DNA of 64,000 nt from assembly GCF_002025705.1 (NCBI RefSeq), contig NZ_CP018846.1, positions 4,765,501-4,829,500 of the forward strand, in the 5' to 3' direction. Of the stretch, positions 34,640 to 41,063 are shown piece by piece. Below the pieces are notes generated by a model that saw only the letters and a list, made by a program, of their open reading frames with translations, was not told the DNA's origin and did not search any database. Source of the DNA: Pseudomonas putida (lineage in GTDB: Bacteria > Pseudomonadota > Gammaproteobacteria > Pseudomonadales > Pseudomonadaceae). Every line of letters starts with the position of its first letter. Positions within the stretch are counted from its first letter, which is position 1. Made by a program: the position numbers and the translations under genes.

Positions 34640-35125
34640 TCATGCCGACACATCCAGGTGCTCACGCAGATGCCGGAGCGTGCGAATCATATACTTTTCG
34701 ACCATGTTCTTGGTCAAACCCATGCGCTCGGCGATCTCGGCCTGGCTCAGCCCTTCGAGCTTCTGCCAGATGAACACCCGGCGGCAGTTCAGCGGCAACT
34801 CGGCCAGCGCCCGCTCGACGCTGTCGGCCAGTTCCAGGGCGTGTACGTAGGCTTCCGGATCGTCGCTGGCGGCCACGCCTTCGTCGAAGGCTTCCAGCGC
34901 CAGCGCCTGCCGCCGGTCCTCACGGCGGAAACCGTCCACGGCGATGTTGCGGGCGGTCTGGTGAAGGTAGGCACGTGGCTGCTCGACCTGCTCGCGCGGG
35001 TTTTCCAGCACCCTTACAAAGGCATCGTGGGTGAGGTCCTCGGCCTGCTGACGACTGCGCAGCTTGCGCGTCCAGGTGCCGATCAGCTCATGGTAGTGGT
35101 CGAGGAAGCCTTTGTGTCCGGACAC
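34640..35125 (-). CDS. FecI-type ECF sigma factor
   Basis: ECF sigma factor of 161 residues with region 2 (SRQQAEDLTHDAFVRVLENP; YLHQTARNIAVDGFRR) and region 4 (LPLNCRRVFIWQKLEGLSQA, EIAERMGLTKNMVEKYMIRT). It presumably directs RNA polymerase to the receptor gene promoter when the FecR homologue signals iron-siderophore binding. The best start is GTG 35125; no strong ribosome site is visible, so the first few residues are uncertain. A weak Fur-like sequence lies 30-55 bases upstream. Confidence 0.9.
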   Translation of the reverse strand: MSGHKGFLDHYHELIGTWTRKLRSRQQAEDLTHDAFVRVLENPREQVEQPRAYLHQTARNIAVDGFRREDRRQALALEAFDEGVAASDDPEAYVHALELADSVERALAELPLNCRRVFIWQKLEGLSQAEIAERMGLTKNMVEKYMIRTLRHLREHLDVSA

Positions 35126-35156
35126 GTTCGGGGTCGTCAGGGAGGCGGATGAGGGT

Positions 35157-35179
35157 GCGAATAGTAATGTTTCTCATCA
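35157..35179 (-). promoter_or_regulatory. Weak candidate Fur box upstream of FecI-type sigma gene
   Basis: On the minus strand the sequence reads TGATGAGAAACATTACTATT and resembles the Fur consensus GATAATGATAATCATTATC in its A/T hexamer pattern with several mismatches. Context (ECF sigma of iron uptake) makes Fur control likely; the match itself is modest. Confidence 0.35.
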
Positions 35180-35274
35180 AAACCAGCAAATCCGCCAGTC
35201 GGTAACAAAAAATTTATGACTGATTTCATGTACGCGAGTACCAGGAAATGTGGCCATAAATATGAACACCTCTA

Positions 35275-35348
35275 GCCCCTTTGCGGGTAAACCCGCTCCC
35301 ACAGAAAATGTAAAAACCCTGTGGGAGCGGGTTTACCCGCGAAGGGGC
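35275..35348. repeat. Paired REP inverted repeat
   Basis: Arms 35275-35304 and 35319-35348, 30 bp with one mismatch, CGGGTAAACCCGCTCCC family. It lies between divergent sigma-factor and speC genes, about 170 bases from the first and 280 from the second. Confidence 0.88.
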
Positions 35349-35433
35349 CAACACGCTCCATTCCACAATTTTTTACGCTTGAAACACTGTGGGGAACATC
35401 AGGCGGTCATGTGAGTCGGTTATTCAACGGGTA

Positions 35434-35460
35434 GGGTGCCGATCCACGACGATCGCACCC
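35434..35460 (+). promoter_or_regulatory. Hairpin-forming element upstream of speC promoter
   Basis: GGGTGCCGATC (35434-35444) pairs with GATCGCACCC (35451-35460) with one bulged C and a 6-nt loop. It lies just upstream of the candidate speC promoter and could be an operator; nothing else is visible in 35349-35433. Confidence 0.35.
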
Positions 35461-35470
35461 GGATTGCCTG

Positions 35471-35499
35471 TTGATTCTGCATTCTTCACGCCCTAAAGT
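35471..35499 (+). promoter_or_regulatory. Candidate sigma-70 promoter of speC
   Basis: TTGATT (35471-35476), a 17-nt spacer, then TAAAGT (35494-35499). Each hexamer matches consensus at 4 of 6 positions and the spacing is ideal. Transcription would begin near 35506, giving a leader of about 125 nt. Confidence 0.45.
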
Positions 35500-35514
35500 G
35501 CGCGCCGAACGTCC

Positions 35515-35628
35515 ATGCTGGAAACGATCCATCCGGCTCAAGTACTGAGTAGGCGAACCAAAGTGGGGATACGGAGGACGTTCAGTTTGCAGCCACTTAA
35601 TCTTTCAGTTTGCCCATGGAGTCCCTGA
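35515..35628 (+). CDS. Candidate translated leader peptide of speC
   Basis: A 37-codon frame (ATG 35515) ends with TGA at 35626-35628, two bases before the speC ATG. Within it, in the same frame, a TTG at 35587 is preceded by GGAGG (35573-35577) at 9-nt spacing, so a shorter 13-codon peptide may be what is made. The long version is rich in Arg (RR at 13-14, IRRT at 19-22), and both versions end Cys-Pro-Trp-Ser-Pro before the UGA stop. A ribosome paused there would cover the speC ribosome site at 35618-35621. No conservation data were available; the ATG itself has a poor ribosome site. Confidence 0.35.
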   Translation: MLETIHPAQVLSRRTKVGIRRTFSLQPLNLSVCPWSP

Positions 35629-35630
35629 GC

Positions 35631-36794
35631 ATGTCGATCCAGGTCGAAGACTATTTCGCGCGTGACACCTTCCAGAAAATGAAGGCGTTCGCCGACAAGC
35701 AGGAAACCCCGTTCGTACTTATCGACACCCAGATGATCAGCCAGGCCTATGACGACCTGCGCGCCGGTTTCGAGTTCGCCAAGGTGTACTACGCGGTCAA
35801 GGCCAACCCGGCCGTCGAGATCATCGACCTGCTCAAAGAGAAAGGTTCGAGCTTCGACATCGCCTCGATCTACGAACTGGACAAGGTCCTGGGTCGTGGT
35901 GTCAGCGCCGACCGCATCAGCTACGGCAACACCATCAAGAAGTCCAAGGACATCCGCTACTTCTACGAGAAGGGCGTGCGCCTGTACGCCACCGACTCGG
36001 AAGCCGACCTGCGCAACATCGCCAAGGCCGCGCCGGGCTCGAAGGTGTACGTGCGTATCCTCACCGAAGGCTCGACCACTGCCGACTGGCCTCTGTCGCG
36101 CAAGTTCGGCTGCCAGACCGACATGGCCATGGACCTGCTGATCCTTGCCCGTGACCTGGGCCTGGTGCCATACGGCATCTCCTTCCACGTTGGCTCCCAG
36201 CAGCGCGACATCAGCGTATGGGACGCGGCCATCGCCAAGGTCAAGGTGATCTTCGAGCGCCTGAAAGAAGAAGACGGCATCGAGCTGAAGCTGATCAACA
36301 TGGGTGGCGGCTTCCCGGCCAACTACATCACCCGTACCAACAGCCTCGAGACCTACGCCGAAGAGATCATCCGCTTCCTCAAGGAAGACTTCGGTGACGA
36401 CCTGCCGGAAATCATCCTCGAACCAGGCCGTTCGCTGATCGCCAACGCCGGTATCCTGGTCAGTGAAGTGGTGCTGGTCGCGCGCAAGTCGCGCACCGCT
36501 GTCGAGCGCTGGATCTACACCGACGTGGGCAAGTTCTCCGGCCTGATCGAAACCATGGACGAAGCCATCAAGTTCCCGATCTGGACCGAGAAAAAAGGCG
36601 AAGCCGAAGAAGTGGTCATCGCCGGCCCGACCTGTGACAGCGCCGACATCATGTACGAGAACTACAAGTACGGCCTGCCGCTGAACCTGGCCATCGGTGA
36701 CCGCCTGTACTGGCTGTCGACAGGCGCCTACACCACCAGCTACAGCGCTGTGGAATTCAACGGCTTCCCGCCGCTGAAGGCTTACTACCTGTAA
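35631..36794 (+). CDS. speC: Ornithine decarboxylase, alanine-racemase fold
   Basis: PLP enzyme of 387 residues making putrescine from ornithine (lysine may also be used) in the cytoplasm. Fold III (eukaryotic-type) landmarks: the PLP Lys in VYYAVKANPAVEI, HVGSQQRD, the phosphate-binding glycines in NMGGGFPANY, EPGRSLIANAG, and the active-site Cys in GPTCDSADIMYENY. ATG 35631 is chosen because GGAG lies 9 nt upstream; an in-frame stop at 35598 rules out starts further 5'. It has a leader of unusual layout, and a strong terminator follows directly. Confidence 0.94.
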   Translation: MSIQVEDYFARDTFQKMKAFADKQETPFVLIDTQMISQAYDDLRAGFEFAKVYYAVKANPAVEIIDLLKEKGSSFDIASIYELDKVLGRGVSADRISYGNTIKKSKDIRYFYEKGVRLYATDSEADLRNIAKAAPGSKVYVRILTEGSTTADWPLSRKFGCQTDMAMDLLILARDLGLVPYGISFHVGSQQRDISVWDAAIAKVKVIFERLKEEDGIELKLINMGGGFPANYITRTNSLETYAEEIIRFLKEDFGDDLPEIILEPGRSLIANAGILVSEVVLVARKSRTAVERWIYTDVGKFSGLIETMDEAIKFPIWTEKKGEAEEVVIAGPTCDSADIMYENYKYGLPLNLAIGDRLYWLSTGAYTTSYSAVEFNGFPPLKAYYL

Positions 36795-36800
36795 CGCGAA

Positions 36801-36823
36801 ACGGGGCCGAAAGGCCCCGTTTT
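36801..36823 (+). terminator. Rho-independent terminator of speC
   Basis: ACGGGGCC / GGCCCCGT, 8-bp perfect stem with GAAA loop (36801-36820) followed by TTTTCGTTTGT, starting 7 bases after the speC stop codon. Confidence 0.92.
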
Positions 36824-36857
36824 CGTTTGTGCTCTGCTTAAAGCCTCTGTACCCCCT

Positions 36858-36972
36858 GTAGGAGCGGCCTTGTGTCGCGAAAGGGCTGCGAAGCAGCCCC
36901 AGGATCTCAGCTTAAAGTCACAAATTGCCGGTGCTGCTTCGCAGCCCATTCGCGACACAAGGCCGCTCCTAC
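36858..36972. repeat. Paired REP inverted repeat with 40-bp arms
   Basis: Arms 36858-36897 and 36933-36972, complementary over 40 bp with one mismatch, including the flanking GGGCTGCGAAGCAGC hairpin-forming part. Located between the speC terminator and the convergent Sel1-repeat gene. Confidence 0.88.
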
Positions 36973-36983
36973 GCCTGACGGTG

Positions 36984-37751
36984 TCAACCGGTCAGAATGG
37001 AGCGGTCTTCGCGCCTTTCGATCTCTTCGGCATACCGCGCCACGAAGGCCATCAACACCGGCCCCGCGCCCTGCAAGGTAACCAACGCAGCGCGCAGGAA
37101 GTTCATGTTCCCCTCTACTCTCGCCTGCTCTAGCCACTGCCCAGCCTCGGCCAGTTGCCCACGCTCAACCAGCACCATCGCCAGGCTGAACATCCCGCGA
37201 AAATCCCCCGCCTCGGCCGAACGCCTATACCAACGTACCGCCCGCACCGGGCTCGGCGCGGTGGCGATGCCATGCTCCAGGTAGCGCCCATACAGGTTCA
37301 TCGACTTGGCATGGCCCATTTGCGCGGCCTTCTCGTAACAGGTCAGCGCCTGGGCCTGATTGGCCGGCAGCCCGCGCCCGGTGGCCAGCAGGTTGCCCAG
37401 GTTGTACATCCCCCAATCCAGCCCGGCGTCAGCCGCCAGAGCATAGTGAATGGCCGACTGCGCCAGGTTCACCTCGCCACCCCAACCATGTTCCAGGCAA
37501 CGACCGAGCATGTTGTGCGCCATGGCACTGCCGCCCTGTGCGGCAATACCGAACCAGCGCCGGGCAACATCGGCATCCTGCTCGATGCCACGGCCATCGA
37601 GCAAAATCTGCCCGAGCAGCAACTGCGCCTCGACCATGCCCTCCCCCGCCGCCGCCAGAATCGCCTGGGCCGCCTTGCCGGGGCTGTGTTCCAGCATGGC
37701 CTGCAGGCCGGCAGCATCCACCACTTCTTCACGACGCAGTTGATAAGACAT
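36984..37751 (-). CDS. Sel1-like repeat protein of the piu locus
   Basis: A 255-residue protein built of Sel1/TPR-like repeats (AQLLLGQILLDGRGIEQDAD; AHNMLGRCLEHGWGGEVNLA; MYNLGNLLATGRGLPANQAQ; SMNLYGRYLEHGIATAPSPV; each about 36 residues). No signal peptide is seen, so it is probably cytoplasmic and a protein-protein scaffold. It begins 3 bases after the piuC stop, so the two form an operon; the same neighbour occurs beside piuC in P. aeruginosa (PA4516, from memory). Role in iron uptake is inferred from position only. Confidence 0.88.
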   Translation of the reverse strand: MSYQLRREEVVDAAGLQAMLEHSPGKAAQAILAAAGEGMVEAQLLLGQILLDGRGIEQDADVARRWFGIAAQGGSAMAHNMLGRCLEHGWGGEVNLAQSAIHYALAADAGLDWGMYNLGNLLATGRGLPANQAQALTCYEKAAQMGHAKSMNLYGRYLEHGIATAPSPVRAVRWYRRSAEAGDFRGMFSLAMVLVERGQLAEAGQWLEQARVEGNMNFLRAALVTLQGAGPVLMAFVARYAEEIERREDRSILTG

Positions 37752-37754
37752 GGC

Positions 37755-38435
37755 TCAGACCTCGGCCCAGCGGCGCAGCAGGTTATGGTAGGTACCGGTC
37801 AGTTGCAGCAACGACGGATGGTCCGGCACGTCGGCAGTGAGTTGCTGGATGGCATTGTCCATCTCGAACAGCAGTGCCCGCTGGCTGTCCTCGCGCACCA
37901 GGCTCTGGGTCCAGAAGAACGCTGCGTAACGCACGCCACGGGTCACCGGGTTGACCTTGTGCAGGCTGGTGCCGGGGTAAAGCACCAGATCACCGGCTGC
38001 CAGCTTGACCTGTTGCACACCATAGGTGTCCTGGATCACCAGCTCGCCGCCATCGTAGCTGTCCGGGTCGCTGAGGAACAGCGTCGAAGACAGGTCGGTG
38101 CGCACTCGCTCCGCACTGCCCTTGGGCTGGCGCAGGGCATTGTCGATGTGGAAACCGAAATTGCCGCCCTCGCGGTAGCAGTTGATCAGAGGCGGGAACA
38201 CCTTGTGCGGCAAAGCCGCCGACATGAACCGCGGGGTTTGCCACAAGCGGTCGATCAACGCGCTGCCAATTTCCTTGGCCAGCGGGTGCCCTTCCGGCAA
38301 CTGCAGGTTGTGCTTGGCCTTCGCCGACTGGTAACCGGCAGTGACCTTGCCGTCGGCCCAGTCGGTCTGCTCCAGCGCCTCGCGGATACGGGCCAGTTCA
38401 TCGGTGTCGAACAACCCTGGAATATGAAGCAGCAT
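37755..38435 (-). CDS. piuC: PiuC, PKHX/PKHD-type Fe(II)/2-oxoglutarate dioxygenase
   Basis: Cytoplasmic oxygenase of 226 residues of the YbiX/PiuC family. The 2-His-1-carboxylate iron site is visible as FGFHIDNAL and YPGTSLHKVNPVTRG, with the 2-oxoglutarate-binding Arg in RGVRYAAFFWTQS. PiuC lies beside the siderophore receptor PiuA in P. aeruginosa, and loss of either affects uptake of catechol-type iron carriers. Its own substrate is not established. Divergent from piuA across a 222-base control region with two Fur-like sites. Confidence 0.92.
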   Translation of the reverse strand: MLLHIPGLFDTDELARIREALEQTDWADGKVTAGYQSAKAKHNLQLPEGHPLAKEIGSALIDRLWQTPRFMSAALPHKVFPPLINCYREGGNFGFHIDNALRQPKGSAERVRTDLSSTLFLSDPDSYDGGELVIQDTYGVQQVKLAAGDLVLYPGTSLHKVNPVTRGVRYAAFFWTQSLVREDSQRALLFEMDNAIQQLTADVPDHPSLLQLTGTYHNLLRRWAEV

Positions 38436-38465
38436 GGCGGCGGCACCGTTAAGATCTGTAAAGGC

Positions 38466-38484
38466 GTCAATGATATTGATTCCC
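38466..38484 (-). promoter_or_regulatory. Candidate Fur box, piuC side
   Basis: GTCAATGATATTGATTCCC on the plus strand contains the AATGATATTGATT core, close to the Fur palindrome. It lies about 30 bases from the piuC start codon, so binding would block piuC transcription. Confidence 0.6.
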
Positions 38485-38574
38485 TTTTACGCTACACAAG
38501 CCCTGCTTGTGCCTTAGACGATTCAGCGTCAGTAAAACGTAAAGAGAATTTGTAAAGATTGTAAATTCTTAGCG

Positions 38575-38594
38575 AATGGTAACGAGTCTCAATT
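38575..38594 (+). promoter_or_regulatory. Candidate Fur box, piuA side
   Basis: AATGGTAACGAGTCTCAATT matches the Pseudomonas Fur pattern of imperfect GATAAT-type repeats with a central dyad (GAGTCTC). It lies 64-83 bases before the piuA start, a position expected for the receptor's promoter. Confidence 0.55.
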
Positions 38595-38657
38595 GTGCCT
38601 TACAAATCCTTACATTAACATCCGCGGCCTTAACACCCTTGGGGAAGGCCTACAACA

Positions 38658-40961
38658 ATGCGTCACGTACCATCTGCAGTGAGCTCACCACGCCTGATCG
38701 TCTCGGCCATCGGGGTCGCCCTGAGCGCTTCCGGCGCCTACGCCGCCGACCCGGCCACCAGCAATGCCGTCACCCTCGACGCTACCAGCGTCAATGGCAA
38801 GGCAGAGCAGGCCAGCACCGATTACAAGGTCGAAAAGGCCTCCTCGCAGAAGTACACCGCACCGTTGGTGGACACCCCGCGTTCGGTCACCGTAATCCCG
38901 CAGCAAGTGATCAAGGACACCAATGCCCTGACCCTGCAGGACGCCCTGCGCACCGTACCTGGCATCACCTTCGGTGCCGGTGAAGGCGGTAACCCGCAAG
39001 GCGACCGCCCGTTCATCCGCGGCTTCGACGCCCAGGGCGACACCTACCTGGACGGCGTGCGCGACACCGGCGCCCAGACCCGCGAAATTTTCGCCATCGA
39101 ATCCGTTGAAGTGGCCAAGGGCCCGAACTCGGCCATCGGCGGCCGTGGCGCCGCCGGCGGCACCATCAACCTGGTGAGCAAGCGCGCACACCTGGGCAAC
39201 TCGCTCGACGGCGCCTGGACCTGGGGCAGCGACCAGACCCAGCGCTACACCTTCGATGGCAACTACCAGTTCAGCGACACCGTTGCCGGCCGCCTGAACC
39301 TGATGACCCACGAAAGCAACGTCGCCGGCCGCGACAAGGTCAACTACGACCGCTGGGGTATTGCCCCATCGCTGGCCTTCGGCCTGGGCACCGCGACCCG
39401 CGTCAACCTCGACTACTACCACCTGGAAAGTGACGACCTGCCAGACTCGGGCATTCCGTACAGCATCCCGACTGCTGGCAGCGCCGCGCGTACCTCTGCT
39501 CACCCGAGCAAGCCAAACGACGGTGGCGACAGCGACAACTTCTACGGCCTGACCGACCGCGACTTCCGCAAGAGCCGCGTCGATATCGCCACGTTCGCCA
39601 TCGAGCACGACCTGACCGACTCGCTGACCATCAAGAACACCTTCCGTCACGGCAACAGCATGCAGGACTACATCCTGACCCAGCCCGACGACAGCAAGGG
39701 TAACGTCAACAATGGCAGCGTCTGGCGCCGCGCCAACACCCGCGTTGGCAACACCGCCACCACCACCAACCAGACCGACCTGTATGGTGATTTCTACCTG
39801 GGCGGCATGAAGAACAGCTTCTCCACCGGTATCGAGCTGAGCCGTGAAGAAAGCGACCGTGAAACCTACGACGTCGACACCAACACCAAAGGTTCGACTG
39901 CAACCACCTGCAACCCTGGCTTGATCGGTGCCAACAGCGGCTACAACTGCACTTCGCTGGGCAACCCGAACCCGGATGATCCGTGGAACGGTGCCATCTC
40001 GCGCAACTACGCTGGCACCAACACCAAGAGCAACACCCGGGCCATCTACGTGTTCGATACCCTCGAACTGTCGCCACAGTGGCTGCTGAACATGGGCCTG
40101 CGCTACGACCACTTCGACACTCAGTACCGTGGCTACAACGCCAACGGCAGCACTGCGGTGAACAGCAAGGGCATCGCCTCCAAAGGCAAGGACACCAGCG
40201 AGTTCGTCACCGGCCAGCTGGGCCTGGTATGGAAGCCGGCCGACAACGGCAGCATCTACGTTTCCTACGCCACCTCCGCCACCCCACCCGGTGCGATGCT
40301 CGGTGAAGGCATGGAAGGCAACCCCCTGGGTAACACCACCGATCGCAGCGGCAACCTGCTGAGCAGCGACATGGAGCCGGAAGAAACCACCAACTACGAA
40401 ATCGGCACCAAGTGGGACCTGCTCAACGAGCGCCTGTCCCTGGCCGCTGCGCTGTTCCGCACCGAGAAGGAAAATGCCCGCGTCCAGGTGAACACCACCA
40501 CCTACGAAAACGTCGGCGAAACCCGCGTGCAGGGCATCGAGCTGTCGGCCAGCGGCAAGATCACCGACAAGTGGCAGGTATTCGCCGGCTACACCTACAT
40601 GGAAGCGCGCCAGATCGACGGCGGCCCGCTGGGCAAGGCCAACGATGGCAACCAGCTGCCGAATACGCCGAACAACAGCGCCAGCCTGTGGACAACCTAC
40701 TCGATCACGCCGAAGCTGACCGTCGGTGGCGGCGCCTTCTATGTGGATGACGTGTACGGCAGCGTGGCCAACACCACCATGGTCGACAGCTACGTACGCT
40801 ACGACGCCATGGCCGCCTACAAGCTGACCAAGAACGTCGACCTGCAGCTGAACGTGCAGAACCTGACCAACGAGGTGTATTACGACAAGGCCTTCTCCAC
40901 CCACTTCGCCAACCAGGCGGCCGGGCGGACGGCATTGCTGACCACCAGCGTCCACTTCTAA
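38658..40961 (+). CDS. piuA: PiuA/Fiu-type TonB-dependent catechol siderophore receptor
   Basis: Outer-membrane receptor of 767 residues. Signal peptide about 1-29 (GVALSASGAYA), no STN domain, plug domain (DTPRSVTVIPQQVIKDTNAL; LQDALRTVPGITFGAGEGGN; RGFDAQGDTYLDGVRDTGAQ) and barrel ending in terminal Phe (LLTTSVHF). The plug resembles Fiu/PiuA receptors for monomeric catechols, the route used by catechol-cephalosporin drugs. Divergent from piuC; the flavoprotein reductase follows 102 bases downstream. Confidence 0.92.
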   Translation: MRHVPSAVSSPRLIVSAIGVALSASGAYAADPATSNAVTLDATSVNGKAEQASTDYKVEKASSQKYTAPLVDTPRSVTVIPQQVIKDTNALTLQDALRTVPGITFGAGEGGNPQGDRPFIRGFDAQGDTYLDGVRDTGAQTREIFAIESVEVAKGPNSAIGGRGAAGGTINLVSKRAHLGNSLDGAWTWGSDQTQRYTFDGNYQFSDTVAGRLNLMTHESNVAGRDKVNYDRWGIAPSLAFGLGTATRVNLDYYHLESDDLPDSGIPYSIPTAGSAARTSAHPSKPNDGGDSDNFYGLTDRDFRKSRVDIATFAIEHDLTDSLTIKNTFRHGNSMQDYILTQPDDSKGNVNNGSVWRRANTRVGNTATTTNQTDLYGDFYLGGMKNSFSTGIELSREESDRETYDVDTNTKGSTATTCNPGLIGANSGYNCTSLGNPNPDDPWNGAISRNYAGTNTKSNTRAIYVFDTLELSPQWLLNMGLRYDHFDTQYRGYNANGSTAVNSKGIASKGKDTSEFVTGQLGLVWKPADNGSIYVSYATSATPPGAMLGEGMEGNPLGNTTDRSGNLLSSDMEPEETTNYEIGTKWDLLNERLSLAAALFRTEKENARVQVNTTTYENVGETRVQGIELSASGKITDKWQVFAGYTYMEARQIDGGPLGKANDGNQLPNTPNNSASLWTTYSITPKLTVGGGAFYVDDVYGSVANTTMVDSYVRYDAMAAYKLTKNVDLQLNVQNLTNEVYYDKAFSTHFANQAAGRTALLTTSVHF

Positions 40962-41063
40962 CGAAACACCGCCGAGCCCCGTTCATACCTGTGAGCGGGG
41001 CTTTTGCGTATCAAGGCATAATGCACGCCGCGCGGTCTGTGGCAGCTACACAAGGTGAGAGAT

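Noticed and set aside
35409..35414. ATG-TGA start-stop in the far upstream speC region
   Set aside because: It lies upstream of the candidate promoter, has no ribosome site, and is expected often by chance.
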